DNA from: Tetraselmis striata
Lineage: Eukaryota > Chlorophyta > Chlorodendrophyceae > Chlorodendrales > Chlorodendraceae
Reading direction: 5' to 3'
DNA: 64,000 bases
NCBI GenBank assembly: GCA_006384855.1
Contig: VCJN01002819.1
Coordinates: 1-64,000 of the forward strand
Shown here: positions 22,801-35,483 of the stretch, piece after piece
Numbering within the stretch: the first letter of the stretch is position 1
How the letters are laid out: the number at the start of each line of letters is the position of its first letter
Notes under the pieces: generated by a model
What the model was told of the DNA's origin: nothing
What the model saw: only the letters and a program-made list of their open reading frames with translations
Databases searched by the model: none
Position numbers and translations under genes: made by a program

Positions 22801-25800
22801 TTGAACAAAGTCCAGCATGCATGGATGATATTTTGCTGCGAGGTGCGTGCGCGCGGCAGCAAATACAATAGCGGCATATGTGTTGACGTCATATGCCGCC
22901 ACACGGGTACGCACTGTGTATTATTAGCACGATTGTGACAATTATAGCAGTACGATATACTACGAGCTAGTATGTATACCAATACTATGTGTACAGGTAC
23001 TAGTACGATGTGCACCAGCGACTACGACGGGTACATGCATCGTGTAATGCTGCCATGTGGCATCAAGAGTTGTTCCTTGAGACGAATGTCGCCTCGATTG
23101 TCACACTACATACCCCCCCCCCCCCCCCCCCCCCGGACGGGCAATCTGCACACATGAGGGATCGAACCGATGACGTTTATATTAGGATACCGTTGATTTG
23201 TATCAAACGCGAAGCGGTATCAAAACGGCGCCGAAGCACAACGCTACTTAACACGCGGTTGCATTATACCGCACATATGCTCGCACATCGTACTAGTTCT
23301 CATACACATATTACAGGTACTAACTCTTAGTATATCGTACTCGTATAATTGTCACACGCGACCCGCACACATGCACACGCTGCGAAGCAGACCTTGAGAG
23401 TGGGCACTTCATGTGATGCTGCCTTCGTGAACCACGACTCATCTATGATGTGTAACTATACGCCGACTTCATACGTATGCAGCAAAGCCACTGACACATC
23501 TGGCTTGAGCGTGGGCCGGGATGAATAACTTGGCGGAGGATGATGATTGCTTTTGTCTTTAGTAGCGACAATGTAGCCGGGTGGTGTCTTGCCCCTTGAC
23601 TTCGAGCTTGAAAGGTGGGCGCAACAGAGAACATGCCACGCAAAATAGCAAGCGCACACGGAGTATGATATGACTATACATCGTGGATATGTCGCCGCGC
23701 GAACGATATAGATATACTCGCTTCTCGCTGCCGCCGCATGCGGCCGGCATAATTCGGTTTCGGAGCCATGCCAGCGTAACTGGTGAGCCACATGCAATCG
23801 CAACTCGCAATTATGTGGCACCGCATACCACGCATGACACTCTGAACAACGATGTCCTACGCAAGTGAATACACAATGTAGAGCTCAGTCACGAATACCA
23901 CGCATAGATAGTGATGCGTTACTCGCGCCAAAAGGAACGATCTTGCCAGCGCCCGCTACACGACCCCGCCGCCCATACATATGCTTTTGGCGCTACTCCA
24001 CATGCAAACGAGCTATGGGAACGGGCGGCGTCGCATGCGATAACGGGTGGAATACCCGTCGGCGGGCGATCGTTATTGTGGAGGGAAGTTTAGCGCCAGT
24101 CGGGCACTCGGAAGCGTTTCGGCTTAGGACGCGAGCGGGGCGCGGACCAACCAGCATTACAACATGCGACAAGCTGGTGCGGCCGGTGCCAAAGGCGCAT
24201 GTCATAGGCATGCAAGGCACGCGCGCAGTAAGAACTGACAGATAGGTCCCATATTGAAACCGTCGGGACGAAGCATGCTATTACACGCGTCCGCCGCTAT
24301 ATAAAAATAATGATAATAACAACATAGTAAGTATTATGTGTAACGATGAAAATGACATGGCCGCGCGTCAGCCGCAATATCATATGCAGAGGGATGCTGA
24401 TGGTTTTGGAGCCGCACATCAAGAGCGGCGACGGTAGTAGTCTATGAATGCGCATAATCGGGTATTTAGATCTATCACCAACGAAGACGGCAAAAACGGT
24501 GGTATCAGTAGCGTATGTTGCCGACGGCAAGAAGCAAATGTGTTTTTCGAACCAGTCAAAAAGAGTACAGGGGCAAGCAGGCGGACGCGGGCAATTGCTT
24601 GCACAGCACGGTCACACCGCTAAAACGAAATGATCCGAAGCAGTAGTATAGCAAGATATAATATAATAGCGCATAGGTGGCAAAACTACCTTGAAACTAT
24701 GGTGGTAACCTGGTTTTGTTTTCCCACTCTTCAAGCGTAAGTTAGTATCGGTAAAGTAGCGATGTATGGCGATATAAAATGTGATTAGTGGTATCCGGTA
24801 TCAATTCGCAATACGACCAAGATGTGACTGTCAGTTGTTTTTCAGGAAAAAGAAAATTATCAACACATTATCTATTCTATTCTATTCTATTATTCTTTTC
24901 TGTTCTTTCTAATTGCCCGGCCTGTATCCTAATAGACTGGTAAGTCACACCATAATTTACAATACGTACTCGAGTAGTAGTGGGAAATGAATCGCTATTT
25001 GGGATACATGCATTGATGACCTAGATAGAGTGGACACTACTTGTGCAAGCCATAACTATATTGAAGGCATAACTATATCTCGAGGCGGTGCTGTGAGGGA
25101 GGGGCTGGATCATCTTCCACGCTTACACGCGCCGTGCCTTTGTGCGTGACGGGGAAAGCAATATTTCCGCCGCGGGAGCACCGAGTACTGTACTGCTGGT
25201 GGTACGTCATGTAATCAGACAGTCCCCCCCGCCCCCCCCCCCCCCCCCCCCTTCTCAATGCCAGCCACTCGCAACCGCGCCTCTGGCCGTGCGGCCCACT
25301 TGTTAAGACAAGTAGAGCTCGTGGTTTTGGAGCCAAACGCAGCAACTGATGGCTGCCAATATCTGAGGGCTGGACGCCGCATGTATCGCCATTGGCGGTG
25401 GGAGTGATGATGCTATTGCCGTCCGCACTGCAGAGTGCAGACAGGTACATGGGTTGATTTGGAATCATTGAGGCGTAAACACGGCCACCATAATTGCATG
25501 CAAAAAGCTTCGGCGGGAAATCCTGCAGACTGCATCAGCAGCGGGTTGATAGCGTTGTGCGAATAGTGACAAATAATACCGTCCCCACTGTCATAAATAC
25601 GCTGCGTAAATTCACTATATTGACTTGTGCACTTTTAGAGACATGGTTTTGGAGCATATCAAGAGCAGCAGCGGTGACACTGTGACAACCTTGCAGGCGC
25701 AAGCCCAACGATGAGCTATCGCAGCGGTACTAAGGTTGCTGTTGGCGCGTGGCCCACAGGCGCCGGGCAGGAGAGTTTGGGGCCGCACAAGTACGCCATT

Positions 25801-27257
25801 GGCCGGGCTGTATCGGGCACGTTGTTCCCGCGTGACGAGAACACTGCCAATGGTCCGCATTGCGGTCGGCAAGCGATCCAAGCAAGAGTAACCGCGGTCG
25901 TTCAAGACAATTACATGCATCTGAAGGCAGGACGCTGCCCGCCGTGTCCGATATAACCAGCCACGCCAGGAGAGTCAGGCAGTCGGGGGCAGCAATCAGG
26001 CACCCAAGGCGGTCCGGCTGGCACCCGGTAAGATGAAGCCCTCCCATGGCGCAACGACCGCCGCAGTGCCGCGCAGCTCTCTACCGTATTGACCGCGCCG
26101 GCGTTGGGGCACTCGAGCACTAGAAGGCGCCATAGTTTAAGGCATCCAAGGCAGTAAGCAACCACAAATGCGATTCTGCCACGTGTCAGTAGTTGGGTCT
26201 CCATTATCATCAATAACGTCACAGCGGCGCATTGCCGGCTCGGAACACGTGGTAATGAAGCCGCACTACTAGAGCAGCGGCAGGGACCTCGCTCTCTGTC
26301 CGCTGCATAGACTCACAGATTGATGCTGGTTTTCGTCATGCTCTGCACGCGTGTCGCTCGGCGATCGCAGGCAACACCACAGTGGCAACGACGACAGGAA
26401 TACAGGTCGGCATTTGAAGCCGCCAAGCAGAGGGCTATTTTGGGGGTGCACAACGACAGCTTCATTTGCAGGCAACACCCGCGCACAGAAGGGATCGGTG
26501 AGTTTGCCGTCGCTTTTGAAACTTTCAGGCCGGAATCATACGGCCGCGTGGACCCGCAACAGAGAAATTGTATGACTGTGTTACGATCCTGCTGGTGTAG
26601 ACTCCGGAGGGGCGACAAGAGTTTGCAGCGGCGGGGAGGGAGAGAATCGAGACGGCATAGCGCCGAGGGGAATATCGTGTCGACTACCCTGAAGATATTC
26701 TCCAGTACACTTCTCCGCAAGATTAGCCTTCTTGAGCCGCTCGTTTGTTTTGTTCCGGCTTGGACGGAGTTTCAGCCCCCGACAGCATGAAATTAGCACT
26801 TCTCAAGCCAAAACTTCAAACCATCCTGTTCCCCTGAGTTTTTTGTTTGGCCCCCGCTTGGGCGGAATTTCTATCCCGACTTGGCACAAACGAAACATCC
26901 GGCATACAGATTAGCTATCATTCCCATTGCTGACTCTAGACCCTAAGTTAGCCCTAACCACATCCATGCGAATTTGATGGCCCACATAGAGCAGGACGCC
27001 ATCAGCCGAGGGGCCATGTGGCGCATGCACTAGAAGCCACTATAAAACCACCTTCCCGGCTTGTTTACATTTAAAGTCGCAACATATTGTGGCATGGATG
27101 TACTTTCAGATGGCAAACCCGCACATGCCTGCAAGTTACAAGTCACACTGGCGTGAAATTATACCATTATATCACAGACATATATGAATGTTATATACTT
27201 AACTATGTGTAGCTGGCCGAGCCGCTGCTTGTTCAGACCGCGCCGTGATGCCTTCAC
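19896..27257. repeat. gene-free, degenerate-repeat interval
   Basis: No gene could be supported over 7.3 kb. The 11-mer GGTTTTGGAGC occurs six times on the plus strand (21448, 21543, 22575, 24402, 25323, 25645) and once on the minus strand (21255-21265). The 24402 and 25645 copies share further downstream bases (ATCAAGAGC.GC), so they look like remnants of one repeat family. A pentanucleotide microsatellite (CTATT-type) lies at about 24872-24893. Long C runs lie near 23105-23134 and 25224-25250. A palindrome at 22005-22077 is listed separately. Confidence 0.55.
22005..22077. repeat. near-perfect 73-base palindrome (hairpin)
   Basis: The left arm from TGCCATGCAAAAGATT through TTTTCATGGGCGC pairs with the right arm GCGCCCATGAAAA ... 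AATCTTTTGCATGGCA, and even the centre (ATCAAATTTGAT) is self-complementary. I count only one A/C-type mismatch and a one-base bulge near the arm ends, so an RNA or single strand would form one long stem. It could be a tiny inverted-repeat element, a small-RNA precursor or a recent palindromic rearrangement. Confidence 0.8.
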
Positions 27258-30200
27258 CTATCGCGCCGCCGCCTCCATGGCGCCCACCGCTGTCGGCTCC
27301 CCATAGCGATAGAGTCCGCGGTGCCGGGACAGGAAGCTGACCAACGCTGGCGTCTCTTTGTCATCACGGGACTTCTGGCTCCCATTGGGTTCCACCTATC
27401 CACATGGGGGGGGGCACATGCGCGTGATTGGCTACCGCGGCGCCATTTGCAACATCGTGCAAGTTCATTCATTGGGGCAGCCGGTCGCGATGAAGATCAA
27501 TGCTACTCTGCACGGGCGGCAAGGCCGGGCGCATGCAGCGCTTGCAGTCACCTTGTCATAGTAGTGGTACTTGACGGAGCCGCCGCCACCCCAGCTCTGC
27601 AATGCACAGGTTTGCCCCGATAAGCGCCGAGACAGCGAGCCGCCAGACACTTTGTGGGGGCCAAGTACGTCCACCCAATGAGACAGCCTGGCAACTATCA
27701 ATGAAACCGCAGCGGAATAACCACGTCAAGTGGGCAACAGAAGGAGGAAGGGGGGGGGGGGGGGGGGGGGCAACCTTGTAGAAGCCAAAGAGCGTGACGC
27801 TCTTGCACATCTCCTTGGAGAAAACGACGCCGTAGAAGCCGTTGGAGGCGGCGCCGTCCCCCATTTCATCCAGCACATACTGGTGAAAGTCGCCGTCGGT
27901 GATGAACATGTTCACTTCGGGGTGCTTGAGTCTGGCGGGTGGGGAAAGGTCAGCATGGCCTGGCTGAGGGATCATAACTCTTGTTGGGGGTAAATGCAAA
28001 CATGTGAAGCTAAGCCATCCATGTTCATAATGGCATGCATGCATGGAATGATTACAATTATGGAATATCGCGTGGATTGTTCACCTTTATATCATTTTAA
28101 TCAAATAAGCAACAGCTTTGTTAACAATCAACCCGAATTCACGGATGCCGTCAGTTTGAGGCTAGAATAGAGTTTGCCCTGGACAGGAAATTGAAATCCT
28201 GGCACAGCATTGCGCACAGCTCAGAGCCCGGGTTTTGCTCGGGGTTTGCGCGCGTGGTGTCACGAAAGTTGTTCAGGTCAAGAGTGGGCCGGAAGATAGC
28301 GACTACCGCCGCAATAGCCAGTCCCCGGGTCAGAAAATGTTTTGCCCCCTAAAACTGAATTCGTCCGATGTTGTCTATCCAGGGTAACCTACCTCTTTTT
28401 AAGTGCATCATCCATACCAATAACTTGCTAACGTCTATCATGACACATAATTCCAGCATCACAACACATGATAGCTGTATTCAATCACAAGCGCCTCTCA
28501 TCTCATACTACACAGCGCTTTTAAACACCCTCCCCATGCGAGGAGCCTACCAGGTAGCCAATGTGTCACAGCGAGGATGGCGACTAGTGTGTCAACCAGG
28601 GCGCACCTATATATTAGGGCCGCTTCCATGGTGCCGAGGTTGGTGGCGTGCTGGAGCAGAATCTCGTCGGGAAACTCGTGGAAGCCGATGTGCTGCGTGT
28701 TGAGGATGCGGATGGTGGTGCGGCTGCCCACCTGCGGTGATGGGGCACACGAGAGAAAGAGAAGGAATGTCACAGCTCGGCAGGCACCATGGGATGCGTG
28801 CGACACAGCAATTTGGCGGATCCCACGATCCCGCTATTGGATGTGCCAATCGTAACGCAAGCGCGTCACCGAGACGATTTCGTCGACGAGTTTGAATGTC
28901 GCGGAATCAAAAAAGTGAAGTCGTCGTGGTCTCCCAGTATCCGCGGTAATCACTAACTTTCCACAACTTTCCACAACTTTTCGCGACGAGTGACATGTGC
29001 GTGCGCCGGAGTGCATTTGCGCGCGCAAGGGCGGGGGGAGGGTTCGCACGTGTTTCTCAAACCCTTTGGTGATGCCGCCGTTGAAGCGAATGATGGCCTG
29101 GTGGGCGTCGATCTCGGCGCCCATTTCATTGAGCAGCAGGCTGCCGCCGTTGCCCACCTGTCGGAAGGGCGGAGCAAGGGGCAGAGCGTCAACCGAGCCG
29201 AGCGGAGCGGAGCGCTGAGTCGGAGGGGGTATTAGGGGGAAAAAGCAAAAAACAGCCACTTTCCGTGCAATTCATGTGTAATACGACGCTTGGTGAATGC
29301 ACGATTGACACAGCCACTCGGTATGGCGACACAGAATAGCGGATAATTTTATGGGCGAATGTCGCCGCTCGGCCCGCAAAGGACACGGAGAGGGGGAGGG
29401 CGCGCACCACGGCGCAGCTCTCGAACTTTGGCATTGCCCGGAACACGTCCACCTCCGGCAGCAGCTGCAGGAACTCAGGGTTCACGGAGCCGACGCGGTC
29501 GTAGCCGCGGCTGCGGGGGAGGTCCGCGGTCGCCGCCTGCGGAGCACAGCCCCCACGCAGGGTTTGTTAGCAGCGCCACCTGCATGACGCTCGCGGCGCT
29601 GGCACTTGTTCACAAAGCTAGTCACCGACAGTTTGATATATATATATATGCGAGAATCCTTATTCGTTTGCGGCTTTCGGAGTTGTACGGGGAGCTGTGT
29701 CGATACCCTGGTCCCATTTGCGATACGGCATGTGCAGACACATCTCAGCATTCGTCGCCGTCTCTCGCCATTCATGCACACACACACACACACACACAAT
29801 ACCACAAAACAATTAACTACCACTTTCTGTGGAAGTCCCTTTGTTGATCCATGTATCCAATTTATGACTGATAACTTGGACATGCGGGCGCAGTAGGCCG
29901 CTCGCCAAAAGAATCTCGCCAGGTTGCGCCCAGAACCCTGGCTGGCGACGCCGGAAAGGGGGTAAAGGAGGGCACACCGCCGTGTCACAGCCGCGCGGCG
30001 GGGCGCTGGGCGAGGGCCACTGATCCAGCGCGCACTGGCTCTTGTACTTCGTGATGCGCACCGGCTCGCCCTCCGGCAGCCTGATCCGAGAGGGGCAACC
30101 GCGAGCTCAGCGCCGCCAGCATTCACTCAGGCAATTGTAACGCGGCAAAGTTGACTCAAAGAGTCAAAAGTAGCATGGACTGCTCAGTATCCGGGCAAGG

Positions 30201-33200
30201 TTTGGAGTCTTGGAACGGCGAAGTGAGATGTCTAGGTGGTAGGGGGTCGGAGAGCAGCTCGCGGCGGCTGCATGATGAATGAAATACTGAGCATTATCAT
30301 TATTGCTGAGAGTAGCGGTATTGGCTATTGGTACTCGAACGATTACAACGCATTTTGCAGGCAGGCGGCGCGGCGTGTAGTGCCGAAGTCCTAACTCGCT
30401 CCGAAACCATGCAGAAACTCCCCCCCCCCCCCCCTGCACACACACACCTCATAGACGCACTGGCGCCCGTTGACACACCGCGGACATAGCTTGTCTCTAC
30501 CAAGCTTGAGACGTGCTTTTGAATTAATCGCCCGCTTCATGGTCGGAACGATGGAATCAGGACCAGCTACCCAGAATAAACCTTCACGCACGCAGCGGAC
30601 GACGGCGGCGACGACACATACTATTCCCATCAGCATCGTGGTATTCACATTATCACACTTGAATACCAGTTTCTTCATCACATTATTGTTCAAATATACT
30701 ATTCCATAAATTCAAAGTTCATGCAATATTCTACAAACCGGCACTACAACACAGACCATATGCATCGGCGGCAACAACCTTACACTAGATCACACAAGCA
30801 TTCTCATGGTCTGGTAGGAGGCTTTGGCCTGGCCTCTGCACAAGTCACTCAGCAGGTGCTCATGAGCTACGAGGACACGTGTTGCGCAGCTGGGGCCGTA
30901 CTTGCTGTACTTTTCCTGATTCATCACAAAGCTTCCAAAGAAGTGGAACTTGAACATGTCCACCCCCTGCACGCATATGCCGTGATGGCAGAGTCATTAG
31001 CACCCCAACATTGGCGGCAACATGGTAGGCCAAAGGGCATTGAGGGTGGGGCAGTGGAATTTGCTAGGGCAGGGAATAAGAGAGCTGTCCCGTGGATAGT
31101 CGCAGAGGAAAACTCGATAGTGAGAGTATAAATAGTGATGGGAGTGGCAGCGGCGGTACATATGATGGTGGTAGTCCTTTAATTATGTGTATTTACTACT
31201 GGATCCAGGGAAAATTCCGGGGGGGGGGGGGGGGGGGGGGGCACCCGATAGTCCTCGTCGCCTGGCTGCGGCTTTGCCTGCTCGCCTGGCAGGCCACCCA
31301 CGTCATCGCTCACACCGCCCGCGCTGGCTGGGGCTGCCTGCGGTGGGAGATACAGCACATGACAGCTTGAGGCCCGCTTTCCAATGCCTACGCGTCTGGT
31401 CTGTACTTCACTGCTTTAGTTCGAAAGGCAACCATAGGGAAGAAAATATGTTTCCCAGGTTGGGAGGTATACACACCAATGAAAGAAGGAAACATGCAAT
31501 GAGCTGATAAGCGGAGTTCATGACAGTATCAAGATAGGGAGAAGGGGAGTTGCTCGCCTTGGCGCGGGCGGAGCGCGCACTCCGGGCAGTCCGCGGGGTG
31601 CGTGGTGCCCCACAGAGGGTCACCTGACCGTTGGGGCCAATGCACGGCCGCTGGGTGCGGTCTGCGTGGCGTCCAAGCACGAGTGGAGTAGGAGTGCGGG
31701 TCAGAGGGTACCAACCAGGCTGTGAGGCAGTGTACCCCACAGTCTCATTGACGAACCGTGTATGTGGTTGTGTTATATATAGTCATTAACTCTATTCAGC
31801 AGATAACAGCAACCGACAGCTTTGCACTCACTGCCGTGGTCCTTCAAATGGAACGGGCTGTGTCACACGGTGTATCACACACTGGCCACAGCCCGGCGCG
31901 GCGCCACGGACTTGTGTGGGGGCATGTACACATGTGTTTCACGCGCTTGCGCATCGTGTGAACTTCCCCCATAGCTGTGTCTGTGGGCGGCCGTGAGCCC
32001 TATTGGTGAAAAACCACTGCTGATAATCCAGCAGCAGGTGCAGTCGAATGAGTCGCGGGAGCCAGGGGATGGCACGGGTGGTGGGGGGGGAGGGGGGGGG
32101 GGGGGGGGAGTGGGTCTCACCGCTGAGGCCGGGGACCCGGATGGGGTTGCCCATCATGTTGGCCACGCGCACACGCATCGGGTCCAGCTTACACAGAAAG
32201 CCACGCGGGCCGCTGCCGCACGCACGCCGCGCCTGCCGCATCCCATAACACCACCCGGGCTGTCAGCGTCCTGCTTGCGAGATAGAGCGGATATAGGATA
32301 GTAGAGGGAGAGTCTGAGGGAGCGATGCGTACCCGGGGCGGGGCGGCATCTGCGGCTACACCCGCTGCTGCAATTGAAGACTGAGAATGGCCTGCCAGCT
32401 GCTGCCCGGCTCCACCACGCCCTCCCTCCACCTCCTGCACCTCCCCCTCTCCACCCTCCGGCTGCTGATCCGGCAGCTGCCCCGCTACCACCTCCCCTGC
32501 CAAACCTGCACCCCCCTCCTCCTCCTCCTCCTCTTCCTCCTCCCGATCTTCATCACCCTCCGGAGCCACCTCCAGGTCACCTGACCGCGCCGCGCTGGGC
32601 TCCAGTTCGCCTACCCATGCCCTTCCACAGCGACACAGTAGATGCTGTCAGAGTCAGCAGCTGCTGATTAGGCCGCCACATGGCTACGTACTCATCGAGG
32701 CGGCTTTGCACATCATCTCCGCAGTGGTTCATTGCTGGGGGAGGAAGGCGCCTCAACGACAGGAGCCATGAGCACGGAGGAGGGAGGGACTTCGCATTGG
32801 ATGCACGGGCAAGTGTACCGGCCGTGCTCCATCGCCGTATTGCCCGTCTGTTGCCGGGCCACCGCCAGCTGCTGCACACGGCCGCGCTCCAGCAATGCCT
32901 GCCCCTGCTGCTGCGGCTCCTGCTTATGGGAGATGTCGGTGCGAAGGTCTGTGTGCCCGGTCCTGATTCTGAGGGCGCCATCCCCTGCGCCACACAGAGC
33001 CTGTCTCAGTACCCCGCCCTCGGTGACACACCTGTGTCGCTAGGCGACTCCTGCGAGAACACCCTGCTCAGCTGCGGCGGCTTTATTAGGGCGGCAGGGG
33101 CTGTGGCGGTGGTTAGGTAACCTGTGCGAGGCTGGAGGGAGTGCGCCGCGCCGCGCGCCTCGATGCTCCGCATCCGCTGCTGGTGCTCCTGCTCCACCGC

Positions 33201-33549
33201 GCTCTGTACAGCCGGAAACGCACCTCAGCTGCCAGAGCTGCAGCCCTCACTGCAGCCTGCACTGCACCCTCATTGTACTACGGCGAATCAGTGCAGTTGC
33301 AGCTCGCCAACAAGGGGAGTGCCCTCGGGGGGGGGGGGGGGGGGGGCGTCGGCCTAGCTGCCCAAGCCGGCTCACCTTCAGTGCGTCCCAGTCGCGGTTC
33401 CAGTTGCCAGGTCGCTCCGCGTGCTGCGCTAGGCGATGGTACTGGTCGCCCGCAGACGTGCGCGCGTGCATGGCAGCGCGCATCTGGAACATCCCAACCA
33501 CCATCAGCATCGCGAGCGCGCCGGTGATGAAGGCGAAGAGGCTGAGCAT
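27258..33549 (-). CDS. GT29 sialyltransferase-like protein, type II membrane
   Basis: Firm exons by phase: 33549-33376, 33203-33122, 32580-32333, 32232-32121, 29536-29408, 29157-29050, 28731-28607, 27931-27775, 27596-27552 and 27374-27258. Likely exons lie near 32984-32819, 32734-32615, 31741-31560, 30966-30849, 30560-30448 and 30085-29950. Exon 1 has a hydrophobic signal anchor at residues 3-21, then a Gln-rich predicted coiled coil and an acidic linker (a run of nine Glu), the stem of a Golgi type II enzyme. The catalytic part shows sialylmotif L (CAVV|GNGGSLLLNEMGAEIDAH, then IIRFNGGITKGFEKH), motif S (NGFYGVVFSKEMCKSVTLFGF) and motif III (KYHYYDK). The last exon gives SRDDKE where motif VS His-x4-Glu is expected, so the VS His is not evident. 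By family it would transfer a sugar acid from a CMP-activated donor in the Golgi. Green algae are not known to make sialic acid, so donor and acceptor are open. Middle exons are uncertain. Confidence 0.82.
29776..29798. repeat. (CA)n microsatellite in an intron
   Basis: About eleven CA units lie in the GT29 intron between 29950 and 29536, a simple-sequence repeat with no gene content. Confidence 0.9.
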
Positions 33550-33847
33550 CGTGACGGCTGCCGGATGAGGTGACCCGACGGCGAGTGCGCGGGCCGGGCG
33601 CCGCTGGCTTCCCCCGCGCCGTCGACTTCTGCTATCTCCTCAGTTGTGGGCTCCTGCGGTCGTTGAGGTGACTGAGGTTGTAACTGCAGGGCATCCCTTA
33701 GCGACGACTACATGCTGGGCGTGCTGGGCGTTGCTGTTGGCCGAGCTGATCTGGCCGCCTGGCCGCGCCTGGTCGCGTGATTGCGCAGGCCGCGCGGATC
33801 GATGACGATATCCAGCGACTACGAGTACTCGTTTCCCGGTAATTACC
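33550..33847. other. 5' flank of the minus-strand GT29 gene
   Basis: About 300 bases between the GT29 start and the LTR element. I see no gene. It should contain the promoter of the GT29 gene, but no TATA-like or other box is convincing. Confidence 0.35.
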
Positions 33848-33852
33848 CATCA

Positions 33853-34116
33853 TGTAAGGGGATGATAATACCCTGAGTAAAACCTAGCAATCTTGATGTA
33901 CTGGTGACCCAGGTACATAATATTCTGGAAACTGCTGATGCGGCTACCCTGCACTGACGACATCAGCTGCCGCTCGGTATTTATGGATGTAGTCACCTCA
34001 TCCGCAGAACATCACCTGTAATTCAGTTCTCACGATCTCTCCAACCAGATTCCTTACGACTCCGAAGACCCGTTCTTTCGCAGCGAGACCCTATTCTCAA
34101 CAGGCGTCCCGTCATA
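33853..34116 (+). repeat. 5' long terminal repeat
   Basis: 264 bases, paired with 37388-37651. It contains the block CGGTATTTAT, a possible TATA region, and ends CCCGTCATA, its last CA mutated to TA relative to the 3' copy. Confidence 0.9.
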
Positions 34117-35483
34117 TTTGGTGCTTCTACCCTCAACGTTCGCTGTACTCGCAGTTCTTTCTTTTCGCACGCCGCCCTTATAGGTGGAGCTTGCGATTAC
34201 GGCCCGACTGGCCAAGAACCCTGTAGTTTCTCTTGACACAGCACATATCGAATCGGTTTGCCACTGTAGCTTCACAACGCTGAATTTTTGGCACCACTCC
34301 GAACATTTGTTAGCCTCATAAGGCTGTGCACCATCATAGCTACCAGTTCTGCGAACTCGGGCTGCTGTTCAGACCCCGTAGCTCGCGCATAATTACCACC
34401 AAATGAGGTCTCATACGACCTTGGCGAGTTGAGTCGGCAGTTCCGACAAAACTCGACGACACTTCTCGACCGCAGCACTTCATCGACTTGTCCTCACCGC
34501 GACATACAGGTAAGACACTACCTTCCCATTCCACATTTGCCTTCCCTGTCGACTCGTGACCGAGCGTCGCTCTTAAAATGGCGTCGCCGGCCCTCCGTTC
34601 GTCTAATTCTGTCTTTTTTTTTAACCTGAAAAAAGAATATATATACCCTGTCCAACACTGCGACTAATATATCGCAGTAGTCTATGCCCGAGTTTGTTAC
34701 TCTGTTGGTAGTCCGAGAGGAATCTCTGGACGACCTTTTTTCGCCGTGTACGAATGACCATGAGATTGTCGTCGTTTAGTATAAAGACGGCGTTAATTAT
34801 CACTGGCTGCCGTATCACCGGCTGTTGCCAGATCAATTATTCTCGAATTTTCTATTAAGAAGTATGTTGGGACTCTCTGCATATTTATATTTTTGAGGAG
34901 CAGTTCATACACATGGTCTCCTCACTGTTTGCGTTATCACAGAGGCCCAAGGATAGTTTCATCTTTGTCGGCGGGTCTTTTGAGATGCATGTTGCTCTCA
35001 AAATAGCAACTTTCACTGCTTGTTGCTCATGTTGAGCCAAACATTAATTCTGCCGATGCGTGATCCCTGTTTACAGGACGCGGTTCGTCTTACCATGACT
35101 AAGCACGACCCTTCTAAAAATAAAGAGTGAGGCTCATGCTGCTAAAGCAGCTCGTCATTGAGGCTCACAAGGCCTTCCACTCGGATTCTCTCGGACTCGC
35201 CGTCGTCTGATAAGCGGCGCAAGCCTTCACCGACTCGGCGCAGACGCCCTTTACCTCCCACTCAGCCATCACAACCGGATGATCCGGATGCCCATTTGGC
35301 AACGGAGGGTCAGTTACCTTCTAATGATGTTGCTTGTAATGATGACCTTCTAATGATGTAGTCTGTGGAGGGTTTTGGTTGATAATGAGGATTCACAACC
35401 CTCGCAAACCAATCCTCGTTTCCGTCGAGAGGAGAGGTCGGATGCTAAGTCGAATCGAGGGGAAACCCCTCCACAAGTGAGGT

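Noticed and set aside
21255-25655. GGTTTTGGAGC repeats looked like CRISPR-type repeats
   Set aside because: Spacing is irregular (95 to 1,800 bases), one copy is inverted, flanks are not spacer-like and the genome is eukaryotic.
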